Shown here one piece after another: positions 22,682-31,408 of a DNA stretch of 64,000 nt. A program made the translations under genes and the position numbers. Source of the DNA: Blastococcus xanthinilyticus (GTDB taxonomy: Bacteria; Actinomycetota; Actinomycetes; Mycobacteriales; Geodermatophilaceae). The stretch spans positions 1 to 64,000 of the forward strand of contig NZ_VNHW01000008.1 in assembly GCF_008124835.1 (NCBI RefSeq), read 5' to 3'. Under the pieces are notes generated by a model, which saw only the letters and a list, made by a program, of their open reading frames with translations, was not told where the DNA came from and did not search any database. Each line of letters begins with the position of its first letter. Position 1 is the first letter of the stretch.

Positions 22682-23268
22682 GCCGCGGTGTGCCCCTCCG
22701 CCGGTCGGGCCGCCAGCGGGGCCAGTCCGCAGGACGCCGCGAACTCCTCCGATCGGATGCCGAGCGCGACGTTGGTCCGCGCGCTGAGGTTCATCGCGCC
22801 GACCCGGGCGGTCAGCTCGACGAGCGCCGGCGCACCGAGGTCGGCGAGCAGGGCGGCCGACAGCTCGTCGGTGACGGCCGGCGGCGTCTGGCTCATCGCC
22901 TCCGCGTACTCCATGACGCGCCGCTCGACGGGGGAGAAGACGGTCGACTGCCGCCAGCGCGGCACCTCGCGCGCCCGGGCCTCGTCGAGGCCGCGGTGGT
23001 GACTCATGAAGTAGTGCAGGTCCAGGCAGAAGCCGCAGCCGACCACGCCGGCCGCGGCCATCGACGCGAACGTCGCCAGCTCCCGGTCCAGGTGTCGCCA
23101 CGAGTCGGCCTTCCGGCCGAGGCCCATCAGGCCGGTGAAGACGGCGGGGTGGTGCCACAGCACGCCGATCGACTCGGGTACCCGGCCGAACATCCGGCGG
23201 CTGAACGCCGTGACCAGGGCTCCGCGGACGCCGGTGACCTCGGTCGCGGGGATGCGGGTGCTCGCCAT
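22678..23268 (-). CDS. Carboxymuconolactone decarboxylase / AhpD-like protein, partner of ECF41 sigma
   Basis: 196 residues. The AhpD-type redox motif CGFCLDLHYFMSHH (CxxCxxxH) is near residue 80, preceded by LATFASMAAAGVVG. The later VMEYAEAMSQTPPAVTDEL and NLSARTNVALGI helices fit the CMD family. ECF41 sigma factors are typically encoded beside such COE genes (carboxymuconolactone decarboxylases, oxidoreductases, epimerases), which are their main target. ATG 23268 has GGAGGAG directly upstream. A TGTCACA element lies 55 bp before the start, on the coding strand. The stop overlaps the sigma start. The substrate is unknown. Confidence 0.88.
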   Translation of the reverse strand: MASTRIPATEVTGVRGALVTAFSRRMFGRVPESIGVLWHHPAVFTGLMGLGRKADSWRHLDRELATFASMAAAGVVGCGFCLDLHYFMSHHRGLDEARAREVPRWRQSTVFSPVERRVMEYAEAMSQTPPAVTDELSAALLADLGAPALVELTARVGAMNLSARTNVALGIRSEEFAASCGLAPLAARPAEGHTAA

Positions 23269-23302
23269 GTCTCCTCCAGGGTGTGGGGTGGGTCGACATG
23301 GA

Positions 23303-23329
23303 GACACCGGCCGCGGCGCGGATGTGACA
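23303..23329 (-). promoter_or_regulatory. Candidate ECF41-dependent promoter
   Basis: On the minus strand TGTCACA (23329-23323) is followed after 16 bases by TGTC (23306-23303). The ECF41 consensus, from memory, is TGTCACA at -35 and CGTC at -10. The element lies 35-61 bp upstream of the CMD gene, exactly where autoregulation of the CMD-sigma operon would need it. The -10 differs at one base. Confidence 0.6.
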
Positions 23330-23391
23330 CCCGCCGTCCGGGTGACCGCCGGGTCCGGTCCCGGCGGCCACCCTGACGCGGGGGCGGGCCG

Positions 23392-23901
23392 TCAGGGGGT
23401 GAGCAGCCCGCGCATGTTCTCGGTGACCGCGAGCGCCACCCGCCGCGCCACGCGCAGACCCTGGTCGGCCAGCGCGTACGTGGTCTCGATGACCTCCTCG
23501 GGCCGCACCAGGACGGCGGGCACGAAGCCGCGCGCGATCGTGGTCACGCCCTGCACGAGGCCGGCGACGGCGTCCTCGCTGCTGTCGGCCGCCGAGGCGA
23601 GCTGCCGCCGGGCCTGCTGCTGCTCCTGCTCGCGCAGCTCGGTGAGCAGGTCCCGGCGGACCGCCAGGACGAGCTGCCGCGCCCGCTCGTCGTGCGAGCC
23701 GTTGCGAGCCTCCTGGAGCACCTGGGCGGCGAGCAGCTCCCGCGCCCGGTCCTCCGCCTCGTCGCGGGTGCGCGCGAGCTCCGCCATCTCGCCGGGGTCG
23801 CCGGCGGCGGTCCCCGTCCCGGTCGGGTCGTCGGCCGGGCGGGTGCGGTCGCGCGCCGGGGTGCCGGATGCGGTCGGGGTCTTGGGCGTCGGCGTGGTCA
23901 T
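23392..23901 (-). CDS. Hypothetical Ala/Arg-rich helical protein
   Basis: 169 residues. Residues 1-40 are low-complexity and Thr/Pro-rich (MTTPTPKTPTASGTPARD). The rest is helical and charged, with a Gln-rich stretch REQEQQQARRQLASAADSSE and a C-terminal AVAGLVQGVTTIARGFVPAVLVRPEEVIETTYALADQGLRVARRVA. The final ~70 residues look amphipathic and could associate with a membrane or inclusion surface. I do not recognise the family. ATG 23901 is preceded by AGGAGG, a good RBS. It lies 123 bp upstream of the CMD gene on the same strand and may be independently transcribed. Confidence 0.6.
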   Translation of the reverse strand: MTTPTPKTPTASGTPARDRTRPADDPTGTGTAAGDPGEMAELARTRDEAEDRARELLAAQVLQEARNGSHDERARQLVLAVRRDLLTELREQEQQQARRQLASAADSSEDAVAGLVQGVTTIARGFVPAVLVRPEEVIETTYALADQGLRVARRVALAVTENMRGLLTP

Positions 23902-24018
23902 GGCTTCCTCCTGGGTCGGGGCCCGTGCGGGCTCCTCGAGACTCCGACCCGCGGATGACCCCGGAGCGAGCAGCGTGCGCACGCAGGACGAGCGGGCCGC
24001 CAACAGTGGGGGCCCGGC

Positions 24019-24249
24019 TCAGCCGACGACGCGGGCGCACTCCTCGCAGCGGGTCGCGGACCCGACCGACATCCAGTCGAGGTCGGCGGCGGCGATGACC
24101 AGCAGGCCGCACACCGACGAGGCCAGCCCGTCGACCACGGGCCTGGCCACCGCGTGCGCGACGCCCTCGTCGGAGCCGGCGCCGGCCGCGCGGGGATCGC
24201 GCCCGGTCCAGCCGACGCAGGTGCCGGTGGTGAAGAGGCTCGCCGTCAT
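24019..24249 (-). CDS. Small hypothetical protein with terminal CxxC
   Basis: 76 residues, ATG 24249 (MTASLFTTGTCVGWTGRD). It has a hydrophobic mid-section (VVDGLASSVCGLLVIAAADLDWM) and ends TRCEECARVVG, a Cys-Glu-Glu-Cys near the C-terminus, with two further cysteines earlier. No family is recognised. Coding is supported by a sensible start and typical codon use, but no convincing RBS is visible. The gene stands alone between two better supported genes. Confidence 0.4.
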   Translation of the reverse strand: MTASLFTTGTCVGWTGRDPRAAGAGSDEGVAHAVARPVVDGLASSVCGLLVIAAADLDWMSVGSATRCEECARVVG

Positions 24250-24328
24250 GCCGCCAGGGTGCGGGCCGCAGATGTCGGCCGGGTGACGCGGCCTCGAACA
24301 TTCGGTGCGCGCCACCCGGGCCGGCGCC

Positions 24329-24868
24329 TCACGCCGGGGACGCCGGCCGGTAGACCAGGTGCAGGACGCCGGTCGGCAGGGCCTCGGAGGAGACCAGCTC
24401 CAGCGGCGTCCGGCCCAGCTCGTCGGTCCACCGGCGCTCCCCGGAGACCACGATCGGGTCGACCAGCAGGACCAGCTCGTCGAGCAGCCCGGCCTCCAGC
24501 AGCGACCGCACCGTGGTCAGGCTCCCCGACATCCCGATGGTGCCCGAGGTGCGCTCCTTGAGGGCCCGCACCTCGTCCAGGTCGCGCAGCACCGTGGTGC
24601 CCGCCCAGTCCGAGGTCTCCAGCGTCGTCGACAGGACGTACTTCGGGATCGGGTTGATGAACCCGGCGAACTCGTCGTTCTCGTTGCCCGGCCAGTACTG
24701 CGACCACTGGTCGTGCAGCACCCGGCCCATGAGGTAGGCCTCGCACCGGTCGGTGTGCCGGTCGACAGCCTTGCCCATCGCGTCGTCGAAGTAGGGGAAG
24801 TGCCACTGGTCGGGCCGCTCGGCGGAACCGTCGACGGTGGTGAACAGGCTGGCGGCGATCTTTCCCAC
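24329..24868 (-). CDS. Dihydrofolate reductase family protein (RibD C-terminal domain)
   Basis: 179 residues. The RibD_C fold is visible: start [65 protein letters not shown], then [35 protein letters not shown] and the closing [20 protein letters not shown]. These small NADPH-dependent reductases resemble DHFR and the reductase half of RibD, but stand-alone actinobacterial copies have no established substrate. GTG 24868 is preceded by AAGGAG at good spacing. It is divergent from the DUF1348 gene. Confidence 0.87.
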   Translation of the reverse strand: MGKIAASLFTTVDGSAERPDQWHFPYFDDAMGKAVDRHTDRCEAYLMGRVLHDQWSQYWPGNENDEFAGFINPIPKYVLSTTLETSDWAGTTVLRDLDEVRALKERTSGTIGMSGSLTTVRSLLEAGLLDELVLLVDPIVVSGERRWTDELGRTPLELVSSEALPTGVLHLVYRPASPA

Positions 24869-25004
24869 GGGGAACTCCTTCGGTGTGCGGTCGTCGAGGT
24901 GGTGGACCGGGCGGGATGCGGGAAATCATCGCTGGCAGGGTCGGCGCCGTCCGGGCAGGGTGGGGGAGCGGCCCGAGGGCGGCCGCCGCGTCGAGGAGGC
25001 CCGC

Positions 25005-25457
25005 GTGTCCCGTCCCCCGTTCCCGCCGTTCACCCTGGAGACCGCCCGGCAGAAGGTGCAGGCCGCCGAGGACGGGTGGAACAGCCGTGATCCCGAGCGC
25101 GTCGCCCACGCCTACACCGAGGACACCGTCTGGCGGAACCGCGGCGAGTTCCTGCGGGGCCGCGACGAGGTGGTCGGCTTCCTGACCCGCAAGTGGCAGC
25201 GCGAGCTGGACTACGCGCTGCGCAAGGAGCTGTGGGCGTTCACCGACGACCGGATCGCCGTCCGTTTCCAGTACGAGTGGCAGGACGCCGAGGGCCGCAC
25301 CTGGCGCTCCTACGGCAACGAGAACTGGGAGTTCGCCCCGGACGGGCTGATGCGCCGGCGGGAGGCGAGCATCAACGACGTGCCGATCGCGATGGAGGAG
25401 CGCTGGATCCTCGGCCCGCGGGAGGACGGCGACACCACCCCGCTGCCGCTGCGCTGA
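25005..25457 (+). CDS. Nuclear transport factor 2-like protein, DUF1348 family
   Basis: 150 residues with a single NTF2/SnoaL-like cone fold: [36 protein letters not shown], then [48 protein letters not shown] and a closing [22 protein letters not shown]. This is the DUF1348 pattern, a family of unknown activity. GTG 25005 is preceded by GAGGAGG at five bases, which settles the start. It is a single gene, followed 95 bp later by the PspC-domain gene. Confidence 0.85.
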   Translation: MSRPPFPPFTLETARQKVQAAEDGWNSRDPERVAHAYTEDTVWRNRGEFLRGRDEVVGFLTRKWQRELDYALRKELWAFTDDRIAVRFQYEWQDAEGRTWRSYGNENWEFAPDGLMRRREASINDVPIAMEERWILGPREDGDTTPLPLR

Positions 25458-25552
25458 GGCCTGCGGCGCGGGGACACCCTGAGCCGGGAACCGGGGACGG
25501 ATCAGGGGGTCACCTGATGGTCGGGGCGGGGGCCGGCGGCCAGGCTGGTGGC

Positions 25553-25879
25553 ATGACCGAGACGCTTCCTCCGCCCAGCCCCTCCGACCCGCAGCCGGCG
25601 CCGGAGCGCCCCCGCCTGCGCCGCAGCAGCACCGACCGGATGGCGGGCGGGGTCTGCGGCGGCCTCGCCGACCACACCGGCATCGATCCCGTGCTGTGGC
25701 GGGTCGGCTTCGTCGGGCTGACCGTCGCCGGTGGCGTCGGCTTCTGGCTCTACCTGCTGCTCTGGGTGCTGCTGCCCCCCGCGCCCGACCGCGCCGACGA
25801 GACCCCCAGCCCCCTGGAGCAGCTGGCCCGGCGGCTGAACGCCGCCCTCACCGGGAACCGGTGGACCGCACCACGGTGA
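25553..25879 (+). CDS. PspC domain protein
   Basis: 108 residues. After a Pro-rich N-terminus comes the PspC core RRSSTDRMAGGVCGGLADHTGIDPVLWRVGFVGLTVAGG followed by VGFWLYLLLWVLLPP, one long or two short membrane segments. PspC proteins act in envelope stress responses and can be fused to sensors in actinobacteria; here the domain stands alone. The C-terminal tail (EQLARRLNAALTGNRW) is probably cytoplasmic. ATG 25553 was chosen from the family start. No Psp partners (PspA) are seen nearby. Confidence 0.88.
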   Translation: MTETLPPPSPSDPQPAPERPRLRRSSTDRMAGGVCGGLADHTGIDPVLWRVGFVGLTVAGGVGFWLYLLLWVLLPPAPDRADETPSPLEQLARRLNAALTGNRWTAPR

Positions 25880-25988
25880 CCGATCGGCTTCCCCGGCCGC
25901 GCGACACGGCGTCGCGCCCTGTCCGCGACCGGGAGCCGTCGGCCAGGATGGGGACCTCGCCGTCCCCGACCCGCAACGGAGCACCGAC

Positions 25989-26609
25989 GTGACCGTCCCT
26001 TCCGGGCACCAGCCGCCGGCCCCCATGGTGGTTCCCCAGTTCTTCGTCAAGCAGCGGATCACCATGATGGTCAACCGCTACGAGATCCGGGTCGCCAACC
26101 CCGACGGCAGCGAGGGCCCCGTCATGGCCGTCGCCCAGCAGAAGCGGATGAAGCTGCGCGAGGAGGTCGTCTTCTTCGCCGACGAGTCGCAGAGCCGGCG
26201 GGTGTTCTCCTTCAAGGCCCGCCAGCGCATGGACGTCGGCGCCGAGCACGACGTGTTCGACGAGTTCGGCACGCCGATCGGCTACTTCAGCAAGCAGTTC
26301 GGCGCCAGCCTGTTCCGCTCGACCTGGAACCTGTCGGCCCCCGGGATCGAGGCCGTCGGGCAGGAGCGCAACCCGTTCATCGCCGTCCTGCGCCGGGTGT
26401 GGAACTTCATCCCGATCCTCAACAACATCCCGGTGCCCTTCCTCTTCCACTTCGACTTCACCGACACCCGCTCCGGCGCGACGGTGCTGAGCAGCGAGAA
26501 GCGGATCGCGCTGCGCGACCACTACACGGTCACCGTCCCCGACCCGCGGCTGGACTTCCGCGTCGCGGCGTCGATGGCCGTGGCCCTGGACGCGCTGCAG
26601 AGCCGCTGA
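25989..26609 (+). CDS. LURP-one / phospholipid scramblase-like protein
   Basis: 206 residues. After ~18 flexible residues (GTG 25989) comes a beta-rich domain: FFVKQRITMMVNRYEIRVANPDGS, AVAQQKRMKLREEVVFFADES, RVFSFKARQRMDVGAEHDVFDEFG, IGYFSKQFGASLFRSTWNL and HYTVTVPDPRLDFRVAASMAVALDAL. This strand order with a final hydrophobic helix matches the tubby-like LURP-one/scramblase family. Its bacterial function is unknown; membrane or lipid binding is plausible. A 58-bp stem-loop ends the transcript just after the stop. Confidence 0.7.
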   Translation: MTVPSGHQPPAPMVVPQFFVKQRITMMVNRYEIRVANPDGSEGPVMAVAQQKRMKLREEVVFFADESQSRRVFSFKARQRMDVGAEHDVFDEFGTPIGYFSKQFGASLFRSTWNLSAPGIEAVGQERNPFIAVLRRVWNFIPILNNIPVPFLFHFDFTDTRSGATVLSSEKRIALRDHYTVTVPDPRLDFRVAASMAVALDALQSR

Positions 26610-26621
26610 CCGGAGCCTCCC

Positions 26622-26679
26622 GGGGTGTTCCTCGCGCCATGGCGGTCCTGCCGGACGCCCGAGGCGGGAGGAACACCCC
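26622..26679 (+). terminator. Large inverted repeat after the LURP-like gene
   Basis: GGGGTGTTCCTC (26622-26633) pairs perfectly with GAGGAACACCCC (26668-26679) around a 34-base loop that contains its own GTCC/GGAC pairing. It begins 12 bases after the upstream stop and ends 78 bp before the next start, the position of a terminator. Confidence 0.65.
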
Positions 26680-26757
26680 CTGAGCAGGGGACGACGCGGG
26701 GAAGCCCACCGGCACCAGCGGTGTTGCGCTGGGCAACCGACGTGAAAGGCCCCGCAC

Positions 26758-27747
26758 ATGAGCATCACCCTGTCCGTCCTCGACCTGGCTCCCATCCCGC
26801 GCGGGGAGACCGCGAGCAGCGCCATCGCCGCCAGCGTCGCGCTGGCCCGGTGCGCGGAGGAGCACGGCTACGAGCGCGTCTGGTACGCCGAGCACCACAA
26901 CATGCCCTCGATCGCCTCCTCGGCGACCAGCGTGCTGATCTCGCACGTGGGTGCGCAGACCAGCCGCATCCGGCTCGGCGCGGGGGGGATCATGCTGCCC
27001 AACCACTCGCCGCTCACCATCGCCGAGCAGTTCGGCACGCTCGACGCGATGTACCCCGGCCGGATCGACCTGGGCCTCGGCCGCGCCCCGGGCAGCGACC
27101 AGAACACCATGTACGCGCTGCGCCGCGACCCCAACTCCGCCGACACGTTCCCGCAGGACGTGCTCGAGCTGCAGGCCTACCTCGCCGGTGAGACGCGGGT
27201 GCCCGGTGTCGACGCCGTGCCGGGCAAGGGCTCGCGGGTGCCGCTGTACGTCCTCGGGTCCTCGATGTTCGGGGCCACGCTCGCCGCCGCCCTCGGGCTG
27301 CCCTACGCCTTCGCCTCGCACTTCGCGCCGGCCATGCTCGAGTCCGCCGTGGCCGCCTACCGCCGGGAGTTCACGCCCTCCGCGCAGCTCGACCGGCCCT
27401 ACGTGATCGCCGGCGTCAACGCCATCGCCGCCGACAGCCTGGCCGAGGCGCAGGAGCAGGCGCAGATCTCCCGCCGGGTGCGCGCGGTCGCGCTGTTCGG
27501 CCGGGGCCGGGACCTCACCGACGAGCAGGCCGACCAGCTGCTCGCCCAGGGCGCGGCCCACCACGTCGACCAGATGCTCACCTACGCCGCCATCGGCACC
27601 CCCGCCGACGTCCGCGACTACCTCACCGGCTTCGCGAGGACGGCCGACGCCGACGAGCTGATCGTCGCCCACCAGGCGCCCACGGCGGAGGCGCGGCTGC
27701 GCTCGGTGGCCCTGACCGCGGAGGCCATGGAGTCGGTGACCGCGTGA
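26758..27747 (+). CDS. LLM class flavin-dependent oxidoreductase
   Basis: 329 residues of a luciferase-like monooxygenase TIM barrel. It opens [59 protein letters not shown], and [12 protein letters not shown] with the later [22 protein letters not shown] and [14 protein letters not shown] are hallmarks of the group often annotated as MsnO8-family oxidoreductase. It should use reduced FMN or F420; the cofactor cannot be settled from sequence alone. ATG 26758 follows AAAGG. It is monocistronic: a hairpin lies upstream and a 46-bp gap precedes the DUF1028 gene. Confidence 0.9.
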   Translation: MSITLSVLDLAPIPRGETASSAIAASVALARCAEEHGYERVWYAEHHNMPSIASSATSVLISHVGAQTSRIRLGAGGIMLPNHSPLTIAEQFGTLDAMYPGRIDLGLGRAPGSDQNTMYALRRDPNSADTFPQDVLELQAYLAGETRVPGVDAVPGKGSRVPLYVLGSSMFGATLAAALGLPYAFASHFAPAMLESAVAAYRREFTPSAQLDRPYVIAGVNAIAADSLAEAQEQAQISRRVRAVALFGRGRDLTDEQADQLLAQGAAHHVDQMLTYAAIGTPADVRDYLTGFARTADADELIVAHQAPTAEARLRSVALTAEAMESVTA

Positions 27748-27793
27748 CCGGCCGGTGTTTCGGCACCCCGGCGGCGGCGGGTAGCCCGCGACC

Positions 27794-28699
27794 GTGACGT
27801 ACTCGATCGTGGCCCGTGACCCGCAGACCGGGGAGATGGGCGTCGCCACCCAGTCGCAGGCCTTCGCCGTCGGCAACAGCGTGCCCTTCGCCCTCCCGGG
27901 GCACGGCGTCATCGCCACGCAGTCGATGGCCGAGCCGATGTACGGCTCGGTCGGGCTGGACCTGCTGCAGGGCGGGTTCACCGCGCAGGAGGTGCTGACC
28001 GCGCTCAGCAGCGTCGACCCGCAGCCCGAGCGGCGGCAGGTCGCCGTCCTCGGTGTCGCCGGCGACTTCGCCGCGTACACCGGCACCAGCTGCGTGGACG
28101 ACGCCGGGCACCTGCTCGGGGACACCTGCGTGGCGCTGGCGAACATGGCCAGCTCGCCCGCGGTCTGGGAGGCGATGGTCGAGCGGTTCGAGGGCTCGGC
28201 GGGGCCGCTCGCCCAGCGGCTGCTCGGTGCGCTGGAGGCGGGGGAGGAGGCCGGCGGCGACTTCCGCGGCCGGCGGTCGGCGGCGATCATGGTCGTCCGC
28301 GCCACCACCACCGGGCGCCCGTGGCACGACATGGTGGTCGACCTGCGCGTCGACGACTCCCCGGACCCGCTGGGCGTGCTCGCCGACCTCACCGTGACCC
28401 GGGCCCGCTACCAGGACGTGGTCCGCGCGTTCCAGATGGCGATCGACGGCGACCCGGTGACCGCCGACCGGGAGCTGGAGCTGCTCCGCCCGATGGACCC
28501 GCGCACCGAGCCCGACCAGCTGATGTGGCGCGCGGTGGTCGCCGCGCTGGCCGGCCGGGAGGACGCCGCCCGCGCGATGCTGGTCGAGCTGGCGGCCACG
28601 GCCCCCCAGTTCCTGGAGGCCGCCACCCGCTTCGGCAAGGCCGGGCTCATGCCGGCCGACGTCGTGGAGCGGATCATGCCGCCGGTCCCCGCCCGCTGA
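27794..28699 (+). CDS. DUF1028 domain protein (Ntn-hydrolase-like)
   Basis: 301 residues. The N-terminal ~210 residues match DUF1028: TYSIVARDPQTGEMGVATQSQAFAVGNSVPFALPGHGVIATQSMAEPMYGSVGLDLL, then YTGTSCVDDAGHLLGDTCVALANM and a late RRSAAIMVVR. The family has an N-terminal-nucleophile hydrolase-like fold; the nucleophile, if any, would be the early Ser/Thr. Residues ~215-301 form a helical tail resembling a TPR-like peptidoglycan-binding or oligomerisation region. GTG 27794 fits the conserved TYSIVARD start. Function is unproven; a peptidase or amidase is possible. Confidence 0.85.
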   Translation: MTYSIVARDPQTGEMGVATQSQAFAVGNSVPFALPGHGVIATQSMAEPMYGSVGLDLLQGGFTAQEVLTALSSVDPQPERRQVAVLGVAGDFAAYTGTSCVDDAGHLLGDTCVALANMASSPAVWEAMVERFEGSAGPLAQRLLGALEAGEEAGGDFRGRRSAAIMVVRATTTGRPWHDMVVDLRVDDSPDPLGVLADLTVTRARYQDVVRAFQMAIDGDPVTADRELELLRPMDPRTEPDQLMWRAVVAALAGREDAARAMLVELAATAPQFLEAATRFGKAGLMPADVVERIMPPVPAR

Positions 28700-28705
28700 C
28701 CGGGT

Positions 28706-31255
28706 TCAGACGGCGGGCAGCCGCGTGCTCCCCGGGGCCCCCTGGTGCGCGGCCAGCCAGCGGGGGAGCTCCTCGGTGGGCATGGCGGGGGCCAGGTGCC
28801 AGCCCTGCACGAGGTGGCAGCCCATCGAGCTGAGCAGGTCCCAGGTGGCCTGGTCCTCCACGCCCTCGGCGACCACCTCGAGACCCAGGTGCCGGGCCAG
28901 GTCGACGATGGCCCGCACGATCGCGGCGTTCTCGGCGTCGGTGGACAGCGCGGCGACGAAGCCGCGGTCGATCTTGACCTCCTGCACCGGCAGCTGCTGC
29001 AGGTAGGACAGCGACGAGTACCCGGTGCCGAAGTCGTCGATCGACAGCCGGACGCCCAGCCCGCGCAGCTGCTCCAGCAACGCGATCGCGCGACCCGGGT
29101 CGGCCATGACCGAGCTCTCGGTCACCTCCAGGGTGAGCCGGTCGGCCGGCACGCCGTGCTGCAGCAGCAGTTCGGCGATCTCGTCGACCAGCGCCGGGTC
29201 CTGGAGGCTGCGCGTGGACAGGTTCACCGCGACACCGAGGTCCTGCCCGTCCGCCCGCCACCGCGCGCACGCCGCCAGCGTGGCGTCGAGCACCCGGCTG
29301 GTGAGCACGCCGAGCAGCCCGCTGCGCTCGGCCACCGGCACGAAGTCGTCGGGCGGCACCCAGCCGCGCTCGGGGTGGTCCCAGCGGACCAGCGCCTCGA
29401 CGCCCACGACCCGGCCGGAGCCCAGCTCGGCCTTGGGCTGGACGTGCACCACCACCGAGCCGTCGTGCAGGGCGGCCCGCAGCTCCGACACCAGGGTGAG
29501 CCGCCGCGGGCTGGTCGCGTGCAGGTCCGGCTCGTACAGGCGCATGCCCCCGGTCGAGGACTTCGCGTCGTACATCGCCAGGTCGGCGCACTTGAGCAGG
29601 GCCGCGGGGTCCGCGGCGTGCGCCGGCGCCAGCGCGATGCCGATCGACGCCCCGATCTCGACGGCGAGGCCGTCCAGGGGCACCGGCTGCTCGAGCACCT
29701 GCAGCAGCCGGCGGGCGATGCGGAAGGCGTGCTCCTCGTCGGCGCTCGCCGGCAGCAGGACGGCGAACTCGTCGCCGCCGAGCCGGGCCACCGTGCCCGC
29801 CGCACCCACCGCGGCGGTGAGCCGGACGCCGACCTCCACCAGCAGCGCGTCACCCTGGTGGTGCCCCAGGGTGTCGTTGACCTCCTTGAACTCGTCGAGG
29901 TCGAGGATCATCACGGTGGTCCCGGGCACCCGGCCCGCCGCCACGTCGTCCAGGGCCGCGGTGACCCCGCGCTGCAGGTGGGTGCGGTTGGGCAGGCCGG
30001 TGAGCGCGTCGTGCAGCGCGTCGTGGCGCAGCCGGCCGATCAGCTCGTCGTTGTGCAGCGCCACCCCCGCGTGGTTGGCCACCGTCTCCAGCAGCAGGAC
30101 GTCGTCCCGGTCGAAGGTGCGCACGTCGCCCAGCCGGTTGCCCACCACGAGCGCCCCGGCGATGCCGGCGGACCCGCTGAGGGGGACGACGACCGCGTCC
30201 CGGAGGCCCTGCTCCGCCAGCCAGCCCCGCGCCCGCGGGTCGCGGGTGCCGCGGGGGAGGAGCACCGGCCGGCCCTCGCGGACGACGGCGTCGGTCATCC
30301 AGGACGCCGACGCGGGCGCCGGGCCCACCCAGCGCACCAGCTCGCCGGACGCGCCGAGGGAGACCCGCGTGACGACGCCGTCGGCGGTCGGCGCGGAGAC
30401 GACCGTCGCCGACTCGCAGGACAGCAGGTCCCGGGCCTCGGCGAGCACGTCGGCCAGCAGCTCGCCGGCGTCGGAGGTCCGGCTCACCGACTCGCTGAAC
30501 CGGTACAGCCGCTCCAGGTTCAGGTGCCGCTGGGCGAGCGCGGCGTAGCTCCGGAACGCCAGCAGGGAGAGGACCCCGCAGATCGCGAGCAGCCACCCCG
30601 CGGTCGGGGAGGCGGTCAGGGCCAGGACGGCGAGGAGGCCGAGCGTCGTCCCGATCAGCGGCACGACCAGGGAGCCGGCGTCGGACAGCAGCGCGCGCAG
30701 GTCGACGCCGCCGTCGTAGGCGGCGATGACGCCGCTGATGGCGGCCGCCGCCAGCACGTCGGCCGCCAGCGCCGCCGCGTACGCCGCCAGCCAGGTGCCC
30801 GGGGACGAGCTGTCGGGCGCCGGTGCCAGCGCGCGGAACACGGCGATGGCCAGGCTGGTCTCGCCGACCAGCAGGGCGATGTTGAACGCGATCTTCAGCG
30901 GCGGGGTGCGCCGGTACCCGACCATCGCCACGGTGCCGGCCACCAGGCGGCCGACCACCACGGCCAGGGGTGCGGCGAAGAACAGACCAAGGACCAGCGG
31001 CACCTCGCTGAAGGAGATGGTCTGCGCCTCGCGACGGGTCTGGATGTGCAGCACGAAGGCCTCGGTGGCGGCGAAGCCGAGCGCCATCGCCCACCACGGC
31101 AGCGGGAGGCCCGGGATCGCCGGCCCCTGGCCGAGCAGGCCGGGAGCCAGGACCGCCGCCAGGCCGAGGAGGCCGGCCATCAGGGTCAGCAGGCACAGGA
31201 AGCGGACACGCCGGGACAGCCCGCTCTCGTGCCCCTGCTCGGGCTCGGTCGCCAC
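28706..31255 (-). CDS. Membrane GGDEF-EAL protein with GAF sensor (cyclic-di-GMP turnover)
   Basis: 849 residues. An N-terminal ~240-residue membrane sensor of seven to eight helices is followed by a GAF domain (about 255-405), a diguanylate cyclase with intact RLGGDEF, and an EAL phosphodiesterase. The EAL catalytic set is complete: EALVRWDHPERG, NLSTRSL, LEVTESSVM, DDFGTGYSS, KIDRGF and AEGVEDQ. Both activities are possible. No RxxD inhibitory site is obvious upstream of GGDEF. It is transcribed alone. The gap upstream (31256-31408) holds nothing I can assign. Confidence 0.94.
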   Translation of the reverse strand: MATEPEQGHESGLSRRVRFLCLLTLMAGLLGLAAVLAPGLLGQGPAIPGLPLPWWAMALGFAATEAFVLHIQTRREAQTISFSEVPLVLGLFFAAPLAVVVGRLVAGTVAMVGYRRTPPLKIAFNIALLVGETSLAIAVFRALAPAPDSSSPGTWLAAYAAALAADVLAAAAISGVIAAYDGGVDLRALLSDAGSLVVPLIGTTLGLLAVLALTASPTAGWLLAICGVLSLLAFRSYAALAQRHLNLERLYRFSESVSRTSDAGELLADVLAEARDLLSCESATVVSAPTADGVVTRVSLGASGELVRWVGPAPASASWMTDAVVREGRPVLLPRGTRDPRARGWLAEQGLRDAVVVPLSGSAGIAGALVVGNRLGDVRTFDRDDVLLLETVANHAGVALHNDELIGRLRHDALHDALTGLPNRTHLQRGVTAALDDVAAGRVPGTTVMILDLDEFKEVNDTLGHHQGDALLVEVGVRLTAAVGAAGTVARLGGDEFAVLLPASADEEHAFRIARRLLQVLEQPVPLDGLAVEIGASIGIALAPAHAADPAALLKCADLAMYDAKSSTGGMRLYEPDLHATSPRRLTLVSELRAALHDGSVVVHVQPKAELGSGRVVGVEALVRWDHPERGWVPPDDFVPVAERSGLLGVLTSRVLDATLAACARWRADGQDLGVAVNLSTRSLQDPALVDEIAELLLQHGVPADRLTLEVTESSVMADPGRAIALLEQLRGLGVRLSIDDFGTGYSSLSYLQQLPVQEVKIDRGFVAALSTDAENAAIVRAIVDLARHLGLEVVAEGVEDQATWDLLSSMGCHLVQGWHLAPAMPTEELPRWLAAHQGAPGSTRLPAV

Positions 31256-31408
31256 GGATGGTCCTCCTTCCTGCGCTCGGTGCGGATCCGGACGGTTGTC
31301 GGCGGATCGGCGGGGAAACTGAACGCCGCCTCACCCGTCCGGGGGGCGGCCCACCGGATGTCCCCGTGCCGTGCCGCGGATCAGTCCGACGAGGGGGCTG
31401 GCCGGCGC

